The translations under genes and the position numbers were made by a program. A DNA stretch of 64,000 nt from Hwanghaeella sp965227365 (GTDB lineage: Bacteria; Pseudomonadota; Alphaproteobacteria; UBA8366; Aestuariispiraceae): positions 3,410,001 through 3,474,000 of the forward strand of contig NZ_OZ245754.1 in assembly GCF_965227365.1 (NCBI RefSeq). Direction: 5' to 3'. The notes beneath the pieces are model-generated. The model saw only the letters and a list, made by a program, of their open reading frames with translations. It was not told the origin of the DNA and ran no database searches. Shown piece after piece: positions 33,779 to 43,900 of the stretch (position 1 is the first letter of the stretch; each line of letters starts with the position of its first letter).

Positions 33779-34471
33779 ATGATGACGATTTCCCTGGCGA
33801 AAAACGACGACGAAACCGCGCAAATTCTCGATTCCGGCGTGGAATGGCGACAATCCACCGACTTTGTCCCCTATCCTGACGCGGTCGCGGAGATGGAGGC
33901 GCGCGCCGCCGCGATCCGTGACGCAGGTGCGCCGGAACTGATCTGGCTGCTGGAACATCCCCCGCTCTATACCGCCGGCACCAGCGCCAAGCAGGGCGAT
34001 CTCCTCGCCCCTTCGCAATTCCCGGTCTATCAGACCGGCCGCGGCGGCCAATACACCTATCACGGCCCCGGTCAGCGCATCGGCTATGTCATGCTGGATT
34101 TGAAGAAACGCGGGCCGGATGTGCGCAAATTCGTCTGGAATCTCGAGGAATGGGTCATCCAGGCGCTGGCCAGTTTCAACGTGAAGGGCGAAAGGCGCGA
34201 AGGCCGGGTCGGCATCTGGGTCGACCGGGGCGCTGGACGGGAGGATAAGATTGCCGCCATCGGCGTGCGGGTCCGCAAATGGGTGACCTTCCACGGTATT
34301 TCGATCAATGTGGAGCCTGATCTTTCCCATTTCGGCGGCATCGTGCCCTGCGGCATCGGCGATCCGCAATTCGGCGTCACGTCCCTGGTGGATCTGGGTC
34401 TGCCGGTGACGATTGAAGACCTGGACGTCGCCTTGATGCGGAGTTTCGCCCAGGTTTTCGGCGAAAGCTGA
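33779..34471 (+). CDS. lipB: Lipoyl(octanoyl) transferase LipB
   Basis: 230 residues from the first of two adjacent ATGs (33779; the next is 33782). LipB moves octanoate from acyl carrier protein onto lipoyl domains. Family motifs are clear: LIWLLEHPPLYTAGTSA, RGGQYTYHGPGQRIGYVMLDL, catalytic K157 in EDKIAAIGVRVRKWVTFHG, and catalytic C191 in GGIVPCGIGD. It stands between tRNA-Leu and a GST gene; the lipA partner is not in the window. Confidence 0.97.
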   Translation: MMTISLAKNDDETAQILDSGVEWRQSTDFVPYPDAVAEMEARAAAIRDAGAPELIWLLEHPPLYTAGTSAKQGDLLAPSQFPVYQTGRGGQYTYHGPGQRIGYVMLDLKKRGPDVRKFVWNLEEWVIQALASFNVKGERREGRVGIWVDRGAGREDKIAAIGVRVRKWVTFHGISINVEPDLSHFGGIVPCGIGDPQFGVTSLVDLGLPVTIEDLDVALMRSFAQVFGES

Positions 34472-34539
34472 CAACATCCAATTTGGGTATTTTTGGGTAG
34501 TTTCTGTTTCTTTTTTGTGGTCGAAGGGACCTCGGTGCG

Positions 34540-35190
34540 ATGCTGACGATTTGGGGCCGTTCCAGTTCATTCAATGTTCAGAAGGTGATATGGCTGGTCG
34601 AAGAAATGCAGTTGCCGCACCTTCACGTCGAAGCGGGCGGCAAGCATGGCGGATTGGACGAACCCGAATTCCTGGCCATGAACCCGCATGGCAAGGTCCC
34701 TGTCATAAAGGATGGGGAGGTCACTGTCTGGGAATCCCATGCCATTCTGCGTTATCTGGCGGCCTCCTATGAGCGGCCGATGTTCTGGCCCGCCGCCCCG
34801 GCGGACCGGGCACGGATCGACGGTTGGATGGATTGGGCCCATACCACCCTGCAGCCCGATTTTCTGACCGAGGTCTTTTGGGGCTTTTTCCGCACCCCCG
34901 CCGCGCAGCGCAACACGCCGCGGATCGAAGCGGCCCTGGCGCGATGCGCCCGGTATTTCGCCCTATTGGATGGCATGTTCGATGACGGCCGGCATTTTCT
35001 GCTGGGCAACCAGCTGACCTTGGCGGACATCGTAATCGGAACGCATCTCTACCGGTATTTCGAGATGCAGATCGACCGCCCGGAATTACCGCTGCTTCAG
35101 GACTACTATCATCGGCTTGAGAACAGGCCCGCCTACCGGCACGGGGTCATGGTGCCCTTCGACGACCTGTACGGTCGTTTGGACTTTTGA
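34540..35190 (+). CDS. Glutathione S-transferase family protein
   Basis: 216 residues. The N-terminal thioredoxin-like domain (about 1-78) has MLTIWGRSSSFNVQKVIWLVEE with the likely catalytic Ser near residue 9-10, NPHGKVPVIKDGEVTVWESHAILRYLA with the cis-Pro and the ESxAI glutathione-binding motif. The helical C-terminal domain (about 88-205) has LLGNQLTLADIVIGTHLYRYF. The Rxx-type start resembles bacterial theta/beta-like GSTs. Substrate unknown. Confidence 0.93.
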   Translation: MLTIWGRSSSFNVQKVIWLVEEMQLPHLHVEAGGKHGGLDEPEFLAMNPHGKVPVIKDGEVTVWESHAILRYLAASYERPMFWPAAPADRARIDGWMDWAHTTLQPDFLTEVFWGFFRTPAAQRNTPRIEAALARCARYFALLDGMFDDGRHFLLGNQLTLADIVIGTHLYRYFEMQIDRPELPLLQDYYHRLENRPAYRHGVMVPFDDLYGRLDF

Positions 35191-35199
35191 GAGAACCCT

Positions 35200-35475
35200 T
35201 CAGTCGCGGATCGTGAAACCCTGCTCTTCGGGCAGGGCGGCCGGCGTTTCGGCGATGCCGTCCACATTCGCAAGCGGCGGACCGGACCGGCAACGGCCGA
35301 TCATTTCCCGGACGACGGCTTCGGGACCTGAAAACAGCGCCTCGACCGACCCGTCCGGCAAATTCCGCACCCATCCGCTGAGACCGAGGGCGCTCGCCTC
35401 CTTTTCCGTCCAGGCGCGATACCACACCCCCTGAACCCGGCCGGTGATGATGCAATGGACGGCGATATCGGTCAC
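35200..35475 (-). CDS. Acylphosphatase
   Basis: 91 residues from a GTG at 35475 that overlaps the stop of the GNAT gene (GTGA), so coupled translation is likely. The family signature GRVQGVWYRAWTEKEASALGLSGWVRN contains catalytic R20 and N38, followed by PDGSVEALFSG. It hydrolyses acyl phosphates. It is the last gene of the pccB-to-acylphosphatase run and converges with the GST gene. Confidence 0.95.
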   Translation of the reverse strand: MTDIAVHCIITGRVQGVWYRAWTEKEASALGLSGWVRNLPDGSVEALFSGPEAVVREMIGRCRSGPPLANVDGIAETPAALPEEQGFTIRD

Positions 35476-35951
35476 GAGCCCGCCCCTTCCCGGTGCAGAT
35501 GCTTTTCCATGAAAACGCTCAACGGGTCGGGTCGATAGGCGCCGAAGGGCCCTGTTTCGACGAAACCCGCCTTGCGGTACAGGCCGAGCGCTTCCGGCTG
35601 ACTGATCCCGGTTTCCAACCGAAGCACCGTCAGTCCCCTGGCTTCCGCCTTTTCCTCAATCGCCTGAAGCAATTTCTTACCCAATTTCAGACCACGGGCC
35701 ATATCGGCGACATACATGCGTTTGAGTTCCGCATACCCGTCCTTTTCGACGAAAGCCGCCGTGCCGACGACTGTCCCCTTCAGGCGCGCCACCAGGAAGG
35801 TCACCGAGGAATCACGTAATTCGTCCAGCGACGATCCGTGATTGCTCTCCGCCGGATAGAGGGACGCCGCATAGGCATCCCCTGCCGCCAAAAGGGTGAC
35901 GACATCCGGTTGGTCCGGGGTTTCCTCATTTATGGAAACGGCGCCGGACAT
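35472..35951 (-). CDS. GNAT-family N-acetyltransferase
   Basis: 159 residues from the ATG at 35951, ten bases after the carboxylase alpha stop. The GNAT core is visible: FLVARLKGTVVGTAAFVEKDGYAELKRMYVADMARGLKLGKKLLQAIEEKAEARGLTVLRLETG, with the acetyl-CoA loop of the form RGLKLGKKL, then EALGLYRKAGFVETGPFGAY. Substrate is unknown. It is in one operon with pccA and the acylphosphatase. Confidence 0.92.
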   Translation of the reverse strand: MSGAVSINEETPDQPDVVTLLAAGDAYAASLYPAESNHGSSLDELRDSSVTFLVARLKGTVVGTAAFVEKDGYAELKRMYVADMARGLKLGKKLLQAIEEKAEARGLTVLRLETGISQPEALGLYRKAGFVETGPFGAYRPDPLSVFMEKHLHREGAGS

Positions 35952-35961
35952 CCTGCCCGTC

Positions 35962-37938
35962 CTATTCGAACTCGACGATCTTCTGGTCGACCGCCAAACT
36001 GTCGCCCGGCGCGGCATGCAGGGCAGCCACGACACCGTCGCTGACCGCGCGCATGACGTTTTCCATCTTCATCGCTTCGACGACGGCCAATTCCTCGCCC
36101 GCCTTGACCGTCTGGCCCTCCTCGACGGAGACGCGAACCAGCAGGCCCGGCATCGGGGACAGCAGGAATTTCGACATGTCCGGCGGCGGTTTGTACGGCA
36201 TCAACCGTTGCAATCCCGCCAGGCGCGCCTCCACGACCCGCACGAGGGCGCGGGTACCGGCATGCGACAAGACATACCCGGAATCGGTCGGATCGATCTG
36301 TACAATCGCCACGCGGCCGCCGACGGTCGCCTCGAACAGCGGCATGCCCGCCGTCCAGTCGGACTTGATTTCCAGGGTGTCGCCATCGTCGAACGTGACG
36401 GTATCCGCATCGCGTCCGATTTCCACCGTCAACGACAATTCGGCGGGGTCTTCCTCGCCGATGAACACGCTATAGGCCATGCTGCCGCCACGGGCGGCCT
36501 TGTCGCGGTTGACCGAGCAGAATTCGATGATCGCGCCCGCCGCCGCCAGCAATTTCGGATCGGTCGGCAGCATATGTTCAGGCGTCAGCCCTTCTGGATA
36601 CTCCTCGGCGATGAAATTCGTGGTCATGCGGCCGTCGCGGAAACGCGGATGCGCGACCAGATGCGACAGGAAAGCGAGGTTATGGTTGAGGCCCCGGACG
36701 TAATAGTCGTCCAGTGCCTCCCGCATCGTGTCGATGGCGGCGTTCCGGTCCTCCCCATAAGTGACCAGCTTCGCGATCATCGGATCGTAGAACATCGAGA
36801 TCTCGGCGCCTTCGCGTACGCCTGTATCGACGCGGACGCGACCGTCACGTTCCCGCGGCGGGCTGTAGCGGACCAAACGCCCCGTGGAGGGCAGGAAGCC
36901 GCGTTCCGGGTCTTCCGCATAGAAGCGTGCTTCCAGCGCCCATCCGGTCAGTTTCACGTCATCCTGGGTCAGTGGCAGCTTCTCGCCATAGGCGACGCGC
37001 AGCATCAGTTCGACGAGGTCCAGGCCCGTCACCAGTTCGGTCACCGGGTGTTCCACCTGCAGGCGGGTGTTCATCTCCAGGAAATAGAAGTTCCGGTCCT
37101 TATCGACGATGAATTCGACCGTCCCGGCGGAGCAGTAGTCCACTTCCTTCGCCAGCGCCACGGCCTGTTCGCCCATCGCCTTGCGGGTCGCTTCATCCAG
37201 GAAGGGCGAGGGCGCCTCTTCCAGAACCTTCTGATGGCGGCGCTGAATCGAGCATTCGCGTTCGCCGAGATAGACGACATTGCCGTGCTTGTCGCCCAGG
37301 ACCTGAATTTCGATATGGCGCGGTTCCTGGATGAATTTCTCGATGAAAACGCGGTCGTCGCCGAAGGAGGAACGTCCTTCGTTCATGGCGGAAACGAGCC
37401 CTTCGCGGGCCTCGTCATCGTTCCAGGCCAGCCGCATGCCCTTGCCGCCGCCGCCGGCCGAAGCCTTCAACATGACCGGGTAGCCGATACCGTTGGCGAT
37501 CTTCACCGCCTCTTCCGGGTCGCTGATCGCTTCCAGGTGGCCCGGCACGGTGTTCACGCCGGCTTCCTGGGCCAGTTTCTTTGATTCAATCTTGTCGCCC
37601 ATCGCCTTGATGGCGCCGACCGGCGGACCGATGAAGGCGATGCCCGCCTTGTCCAGTGCAGTGGCGAAAGCCGCGTTTTCCGACAGGAAGCCGTAACCCG
37701 GATGGACCGCTTCCGCGCCCGTCTGCTTGCAGGCCTCCACGATCTTGTCGATGACCAGATAGCTCTCGGCACTGGCGGCCGGCCCGACAGCTACGGCCTC
37801 GTCGGCCATTTCCACATGCAGCGCATCGGCATCCGCCTCGGAATAGACGGCCACGGTCTTAATTCCCATGGCTTTGGCGGTCTTGATGACACGGCAAGCG
37901 ATCTCACCCCGGTTGGCGATCAAGATCTTGGAAAACAT
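35962..37938 (-). CDS. pccA: Propionyl-CoA (acyl-CoA) carboxylase, biotin-bearing alpha subunit
   Basis: 658 residues, the length of alphaproteobacterial PccA. The biotin carboxylase half (about 1-450) has FSKILIANRGEIACRVIKTAKAMGI, the ATP-grasp KASAGGGGKGMRL and RECSIQRRHQKVLEEAPSP. A linking domain follows, and the biotinyl domain at the C-terminus carries K624 in VEAMKMENV. It carboxylates biotin for transfer to propionyl-CoA by the beta subunit, feeding methylmalonyl-CoA metabolism. The beta subunit lies upstream, separated by a methyltransferase gene. Acetyl-CoA carboxylase is less likely because of the fused biotinyl domain. Confidence 0.93.
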   Translation of the reverse strand: MFSKILIANRGEIACRVIKTAKAMGIKTVAVYSEADADALHVEMADEAVAVGPAASAESYLVIDKIVEACKQTGAEAVHPGYGFLSENAAFATALDKAGIAFIGPPVGAIKAMGDKIESKKLAQEAGVNTVPGHLEAISDPEEAVKIANGIGYPVMLKASAGGGGKGMRLAWNDDEAREGLVSAMNEGRSSFGDDRVFIEKFIQEPRHIEIQVLGDKHGNVVYLGERECSIQRRHQKVLEEAPSPFLDEATRKAMGEQAVALAKEVDYCSAGTVEFIVDKDRNFYFLEMNTRLQVEHPVTELVTGLDLVELMLRVAYGEKLPLTQDDVKLTGWALEARFYAEDPERGFLPSTGRLVRYSPPRERDGRVRVDTGVREGAEISMFYDPMIAKLVTYGEDRNAAIDTMREALDDYYVRGLNHNLAFLSHLVAHPRFRDGRMTTNFIAEEYPEGLTPEHMLPTDPKLLAAAGAIIEFCSVNRDKAARGGSMAYSVFIGEEDPAELSLTVEIGRDADTVTFDDGDTLEIKSDWTAGMPLFEATVGGRVAIVQIDPTDSGYVLSHAGTRALVRVVEARLAGLQRLMPYKPPPDMSKFLLSPMPGLLVRVSVEEGQTVKAGEELAVVEAMKMENVMRAVSDGVVAALHAAPGDSLAVDQKIVEFE

Positions 37939-38042
37939 GGGCCCTCCCCGTCAGATATTAGGCACTTCGGTAAGCCATTGGACCGGTCTTATCAAGCGCC
38001 TGGACACAACCAAACGCGCCGTAACCGGCCCCACAAATCCTG

Positions 38043-38570
38043 TCATCCGGCCGTTTTTCTTGCGACCACGTTCAGGCTGATCCGTTGGTCTCCGACCCGA
38101 ATTTCGCTGGTATCGTCGAACAGACCGAAACTCTCCACCCGGTGGACTTCCTGAAAACCGGCATTGCCCAGGAAGCCGGCCAAAAGGTCCGGCGTGAACC
38201 CTGCCTTGTGATAGTCCCATTCATCGGTTTGGCCGCCGAACAGGATGCGCATCAACTGATACTGAACCTGCACGGTCGCGGCTTCGTGCACCATCAGCCG
38301 GCAGATTGCCTCCATGTCGGGCACGGCCAGCATGAGCCGCCCGCCGGGCATCAGAATACGGTGGCATTCCTTCAGGGCCGGAAGGGTTTCCCGGGAATAG
38401 GCGAGATGTTCGAGCACATGGCTGGCGTAAATCTCGACGACGCCACCGTCCTTGAACTGCGAAAGATCGCGGAAATCCCCGACGATGTCGACATCCGGCC
38501 CCGGTTGCGCGTTCAGAAGGGTCCACCCCTCCCGCGCTTCCCGGCCGCCGATATGGAGGCGGATCGCCAT
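38043..38570 (-). CDS. SAM-dependent methyltransferase between the two carboxylase subunits
   Basis: 175 residues from the ATG at 38570, just after the pccB stop. The first motif is in the NAQPGPDVDIVGDFRDLSQFKDGGVVEIYASHVLEHL region, and KECHRILMPGGRLMLAVPDMEAICRL matches post-motif II/III of class I methyltransferases of the Methyltransf_11 type. The glycine-rich SAM loop is degenerate, as in proteins of the predicted SAM-dependent type that carry HVLEHL. Substrate unknown. Placement between pccB and pccA suggests co-expression. Confidence 0.85.
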   Translation of the reverse strand: MAIRLHIGGREAREGWTLLNAQPGPDVDIVGDFRDLSQFKDGGVVEIYASHVLEHLAYSRETLPALKECHRILMPGGRLMLAVPDMEAICRLMVHEAATVQVQYQLMRILFGGQTDEWDYHKAGFTPDLLAGFLGNAGFQEVHRVESFGLFDDTSEIRVGDQRISLNVVARKTAG

Positions 38571-38598
38571 CGCCGCGACGCCGCCGCCCTCTATCGCG

Positions 38599-40131
38599 TC
38601 AGAGCGGGATATTGCCGTGTTTCTTCCACGGGTTTTCCAGCTTCTTGTTTCGCAGCAGACGCAGGCTGCCGGCAATCCGCTTGCGCGTATTGTGCGGCAT
38701 GATGACATCGTCCAGGAACCCGAGCGAGCCGGCCACGAAGGGGTTCGCGAATTTCTCGCGGTATTCCTGTTCGCGTTCGGCGAGCTTGTCCGGATCGTCC
38801 TTATCGGCGCGGAAGATGATTTCCACCGCCCCTTTCGGTCCCATGACGGCGATTTCCGCCGTCGGCCAAGCGTAGTTCACGTCGCCGCGCAGATGCTTGG
38901 AGGCCATGACGTCATAGGCGCCGCCATAGGCCTTGCGGGTGATGACGGTCACCTTCGGCACGGTCGCTTCCGCATAGGCGTAAAGCAGCTTCGCGCCGTG
39001 TTTGATGATGCCCCCGTATTCCTGCGCGGTGCCCGGCAGGAAGCCCGGCACGTCGACGAACGTGACGATCGGGATATTGAACGCGTCGCAGAAGCGGACG
39101 AAACGCCCGGCCTTGATTGCGGATGCGATATCCAGGCAACCGGCGAGCACCATCGGCTGGTTGGCGACGATGCCGACGGGATGCCCCTCGAACCGGCCGA
39201 AACCGGTGATGATGTTGCCCGCATAGTTCGGCTGGGTTTCAAAGAACTCGCCCTCGTCCACGACTTTCTGGATCAGTTCCTTCATGTCGTAGGGTTTGTT
39301 CGGGTTCGGCGGCACCAGGTTGTCGAGCGACGGCTCCTGGCGGTCGAAGGGATCGTCGGTCGCCTGCACGGGCGGCTTTTCCCGGTTGCTGGAGGGAAGG
39401 AATCCCAGGAAACGGCGCAGCTGACGCATCGCTTCCATGTCGTTTTCAAAGGCCTTGTCGGCGACACCGGACTTCGTCGTATGGGTGATCGCGCCGCCCA
39501 GTTCCTCAGCCGTGACGACCTCGTTGGTAACCGTCTTCACCACTTCTGGGCCGGTCACGAACATGTAGGAACTGTCCTGCACCATGAAGATGAAATCGGT
39601 CATGGAGGGCGAATAGACCGCCCCGCCCGCGCAGGGCCCCATGATGGTGGAAATCTGCGGGATGACGCCGCTGGCCATCACATTGCGCTGGAACACGTCC
39701 GCATAGCCGGCCAGCGAGGCAACGCCTTCCTGGATCCGCGCGCCGCCGGAATCGTTGAGGCCGATAACCGGCGCGCCGACCTTCATCGCCTGGTCCATGA
39801 CCTTGCAGATCTTGCGCGCATGGGCCGCAGAGAGGGACCCGCCGAAAACCGTGAAATCCTGCGAGAATATGAAGATGGGGCGACCGTTGACCAGACCGTG
39901 CCCCGTAACGACCCCGTCGCCGGGAACCTTCTGCTCCTGCATCCCGAAGTCGCTGCAGTCGTGTTCGACGAACATGTCGTATTCTTCGAACGACCCTTCA
40001 TCGACCAGCGCTTCGATCCGCTCACGAGCGGTAAGCTTGCCCTTTGCATGCTGAGAGTCGACCCGCTTTTCACCGCCGCCAAGGCGCGCCGCCGCCCGTT
40101 TTTCTTCGAGTTGCCGGATGATGTGCTGCAT
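38599..40131 (-). CDS. pccB: Propionyl-CoA (acyl-CoA) carboxylase beta subunit
   Basis: 510 residues. The carboxyltransferase halves are clear: RIEALVDEGSFEEYDMFVEHDCSDFGMQEQKVPGDGVVTGHG near the N-terminus, the oxyanion-hole segments GGARIQEGVASLAGYADVF and GPCAGGAVYSPSMTDFIFMV, and the C-terminal NIPIVTFVDVPGFLPGTAQEYGGIIKHGAKLLYAYAEATVPKVTVITRKAYGGAYDVMASKHL. It transfers CO2 from biotin on the alpha subunit to propionyl-CoA. It is the first gene of the carboxylase run. Confidence 0.96.
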   Translation of the reverse strand: MQHIIRQLEEKRAAARLGGGEKRVDSQHAKGKLTARERIEALVDEGSFEEYDMFVEHDCSDFGMQEQKVPGDGVVTGHGLVNGRPIFIFSQDFTVFGGSLSAAHARKICKVMDQAMKVGAPVIGLNDSGGARIQEGVASLAGYADVFQRNVMASGVIPQISTIMGPCAGGAVYSPSMTDFIFMVQDSSYMFVTGPEVVKTVTNEVVTAEELGGAITHTTKSGVADKAFENDMEAMRQLRRFLGFLPSSNREKPPVQATDDPFDRQEPSLDNLVPPNPNKPYDMKELIQKVVDEGEFFETQPNYAGNIITGFGRFEGHPVGIVANQPMVLAGCLDIASAIKAGRFVRFCDAFNIPIVTFVDVPGFLPGTAQEYGGIIKHGAKLLYAYAEATVPKVTVITRKAYGGAYDVMASKHLRGDVNYAWPTAEIAVMGPKGAVEIIFRADKDDPDKLAEREQEYREKFANPFVAGSLGFLDDVIMPHNTRKRIAGSLRLLRNKKLENPWKKHGNIPL

Positions 40132-40230
40132 TCAAGCGCTCCCCTCAACGCCCCGATATGGGACCGATCTCGATCAAGCTTTTACGATTGATTACCGCAG
40201 GGTTCCGGGCTTTACCAGACCTGACCCGCC

Positions 40231-40938
40231 TCACCGCCCGCCGAGCAGACAAATCAAACGATGGGCCGAACGGACTTCTTCCCGCAGGCGGGCGCGCCGG
40301 GACTCCGCCTCCTCATCCCGGCCCCAAAGATCCGCCTGATGCTCCTCGTCCATCAGAGACAGGTCAAACGCGTCGTCCGGGGTCTTATAGCCGTCAAGCA
40401 CACTGAAACCGAGGATCAACGAGCCCATGGCCGTTGTCATCGTATGCAGGCCTGTCAGTTCGAGACTGTTGAGTTTTCCAACGTCGCGCGCGACCAGCAT
40501 CAAAGTCGTATTCGGTTGAGCGACCGGCATGATGCCGCTGGTCACCGTGAAGGGCGCTCCGAATCTCTTCTCGGCCCAGTCCAAGATGGGCGTCCAGGCC
40601 GCATCCTGCTTCGCGACGAGGTCCGGCTGACGGTCGGCACGATAGCAAAGCAGGTCTGACGCCGCGAAGGATGCGATTTCCGCCGCCACCGCCTCGCGTT
40701 GCGGTTCGACACGGTCCACCGCCGTCGAAACATAGGTCATAAGCGGCATGGCGGCGGGCTCGATCTTCTCCCCCTGCGCCTCCCACTCCGCGGCAACCGC
40801 CTCCGCCAGGTCCTTGCCGGGCAGCAGAAGATCGGCCTTGGCCGGCGATTTGAGAGGCCGCCCGTCCAAGGTCACCTGGTATAGATCACCGGAACCGGCA
40901 ACCGGTTCGACCGCCGCTTTCTTGTAAAACCGCTTCAT
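40231..40938 (-). CDS. ATP12-family F1-ATPase assembly chaperone
   Basis: 235 residues. FYKKAAVEPVAGSGDLYQVTLDGRPLKSPAKADLLLPGKDLAEAVAAEWEAQGEKIEPAAMPLMTYVSTAVDRV near the N-terminus and SDLLCYRADRQPDLVAKQDAAWTPILDWAEKRFGA are characteristic of ATP12, which binds the F1 alpha subunit during assembly in mitochondria and alphaproteobacteria. A hydrophobic pair of helices follows. It lies after the AsmA gene in the crcB-RluA-HAD-AsmA-ATP12 run, a neighbourhood familiar from this class. Confidence 0.95.
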   Translation of the reverse strand: MKRFYKKAAVEPVAGSGDLYQVTLDGRPLKSPAKADLLLPGKDLAEAVAAEWEAQGEKIEPAAMPLMTYVSTAVDRVEPQREAVAAEIASFAASDLLCYRADRQPDLVAKQDAAWTPILDWAEKRFGAPFTVTSGIMPVAQPNTTLMLVARDVGKLNSLELTGLHTMTTAMGSLILGFSVLDGYKTPDDAFDLSLMDEEHQADLWGRDEEAESRRARLREEVRSAHRLICLLGGR

Positions 40939-40991
40939 GACGCTGGATCAACCCACCTGATTGCTCTTGCCGGCAGGCTTTTCCGACAAAA

Positions 40992-43900
40992 TCAGTTGCC
41001 GAACAAGCCTTTCAAGCCTTTCTGGAGCGTATCCTTCAGGACCTCTTCCGGCTTCTGCTGCTGCACCGGCTGAACCGGCGCCGCCGACGGAGCCGCAGGC
41101 TGCGCGCCGCCGCTGCTGCTCGCGCCGCCGCCCGTCTTGATGTCGGCGCAGGGATGATCCTTCGGGAACCCTTGCGTCACCAGCGCCCCGATGGCCGGCG
41201 CGACACCCCCGGTCAACAGGCCGAGCCCGACGCCCAAGGCCGCTTTCCCGGCCTGAAGTCCATAGGTCGGCGAGGCGAGCGTGCCGCCGACATGAACCGG
41301 AATACCGATATTCACGGCACCGGCGATGCTGCCTTGCGGGGTGACGTCCAGGTCCAGGGTTTCCTTGCCCAGATTGATCGTGCCGTCCACCGTCACAGTC
41401 GAGATTTCCGTCTCCAGGACAGCCGTCTTGGTTTCCGCGACCCCGCCCTTGAACGCATAATCCGCGAACAGACACTCGACGACGACGTTTTCCTTGTTGG
41501 CGAACAGGATCTCGGTCACCAGGGTCGCCCCTTTGCCGAATTCGCGGATCATCGCGCTCTTGTTCATCATCCCGTTGGCGACGACGACCTTCGCGTTCCC
41601 GCCCATCGTGCCAGCCAGGGCACGCGGCGTATCGCCGAGCGCCGCAACGGACACATCGATGGTCAACGGGCCGTTGATGACGTCGTTGATACCGGCAAGC
41701 TGCATGATGCCGCCGATATCCAGGTTCGAGCCATCGAGCTTAACCCCAAGTTCCGGGATCTCCTTCGACGCGTTGTAGCGAATTTCGGCATCGACCGCGC
41801 CGCCCGCCGCATTCGCCTTGAAGGGCGTGATCTGCAGATCGCCGTTCTTCAGGGAGATACCGACATCCGCATTGGTCATCTCGGTAACCGCCAGGGTAAG
41901 CCGCGCAACCTTGACCGAAACATCGGCATCGACCGATTTCATCACCGCCACGGGCAGCGGATCGTTCGGAATCACACGGCCGTCACTGGGTTTGGCCGGT
42001 TGCTGGCCCGCACCACCGCCGGCCGAAGCGCCGCCACCGGCCCCGCCGCCGGCACCGCCGCCCTTGCCCTGCTGCTGGAAGACCGACAGATCGAGCAGAT
42101 TGGAGGTCAGCGCCAGATTGACGTAAGGCTTCTCGCCCGCGGTCTTCGCGATCAGGCTGCCTGCGAGGTCGCTCTTGCCCATCTGAACCGCCAGTCCGTT
42201 CACGCGGACCTCGTCGGACATGCTGCCCTGGGCCCGCCCGCGCACCGTCAGCGGCCCAACATCCGGCAACGGATTGTCCGGCGTCGAGAGTTTGGCCAGG
42301 CTGGGACTGTCGACCGAGACGGCGACGTCGACGCCGGTCACGGCCACCGCATCGGCGATCGCACCCTGAACCGTCAGCAGGGCGGTTTCCTTCGTCCCGA
42401 CCGAAACCGAGAGGTCGTTGACGGCAAAGGTATCGGACAAACCGCCCTTCACCGCCGCCCCCAGTTTGAACGGGCCGAGCGCCGGGACCGATTGTCCCGA
42501 GAAATCCTGGGCCACCGGGCTGAGATTACCGGTCTCGACGCCTTCCGCCGCAATTTTCAAGTCGATCCCGGCTTGATTGAGCAGATCGGCGATACTGCCC
42601 TGGACGGCGACCTTGACGACTTTCGCGTCGCCCAGGTTCACGTCGAGGCCCTGCAGAGCGAGCGTTCCCGAAGGATCGCCGGTGACCTTCGCCGAAACCG
42701 CCAAGGGACCGAGCGCGGGCACCTTCTGACCGGCGAAATCCTGTGCGATCGGCGACAACGCTCCGATCTGCCGGCTGTCGGCCTTGATATCGAGGTTGAG
42801 ACCCTTCTGCCCGATCGCGTCTTCCATGCCGCCGGTTGCGGTCACATGGATGAGATCGGGAGAGCCGAGCGAGAAATCGATGCCGTCGACACGGACGACC
42901 TTGTCCAGGTCACCGGCCACCTTCGCCTTAAGCGAGAGCGGGCCGAGGGCCGGAACATTCTGTCCGGCGAATTGCTGCGCAATCGGGGTCAGAGCGCCGA
43001 TCTGGTTGCTCTTGGCATCGATTGCGACCGCGATACCCCTCTGTTTCAACAAACTGGCGACACCGCCGGTTGCCTTGACGGCGAGCAGCGAGTCCTTGCC
43101 GAGCGATACATTGAGGTCCGAAAGCTGGATGTCACTCTCCAGGCCGCCGGTGACAACCCCCTGGGCGGTGAGCGGACCGAGCGCGGGGATAGGCTGCCCC
43201 GCATAGGGTTCCGCGATCGGGCTGAGCTTGCCCACTTCGGGCGCCTGCAGCGCGAAGCCCAGGCTGATACCGTCGACGGTCATCGCATCGGCGATGGAAC
43301 CCTGGGCGTTGACGACCAGCAGGTCGGCACGGCCCAGAGCAAAATTGATATCGCGTACACCGAGGCCCGCGGATTGGCCGCCTTTCACGGCGGCGGTCAA
43401 ACGGTACGGACCCAGCGCCGGAACGTCCTGCCCGGCGAATTCGCGGGTAATCGGCGACAGGCTGGCGGTTTCACGCCCTTCAACAAGCAAGGACAGGTCG
43501 ACACCTTCGACCTTCGTCGCCGATTGGACAGTCCCCGTCAGTTCAACACGCACGAAATCGGGTTTCCCCACGAGCACCTTAAGCGCGGGCACGGAAAGGT
43601 CGCCATCCGCATCGCCCTGGACGGTTGCCTGAATGTCGAAGGCGCCTATGGTCGGGACCGCGATACCTGCAATTTGTGCCGCTTGGGCCAATTCGTCACC
43701 CGCGAGCGCGACCACGATGTCGACACCACGGCCCGCCGTCGGATCCTGAATCTGTCCATCGACCTGAAGACCGATGCCCGCGATTTCGCCGGCCAGTTGG
43801 ACAGGCCAGGCCATTGCCGCGTCGAGCATGGCTTGCGGCGACCCCAGTTGCCCTGACACGGCAATCGGCAGCGAGGTCGCTTGTCCATTAACGCCCACCG

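Noticed and set aside
33406..33858. Upstream extension of the CoA-transferase frame
   Set aside because: It would pass through the tRNA-Leu gene and has no similarity to the family.
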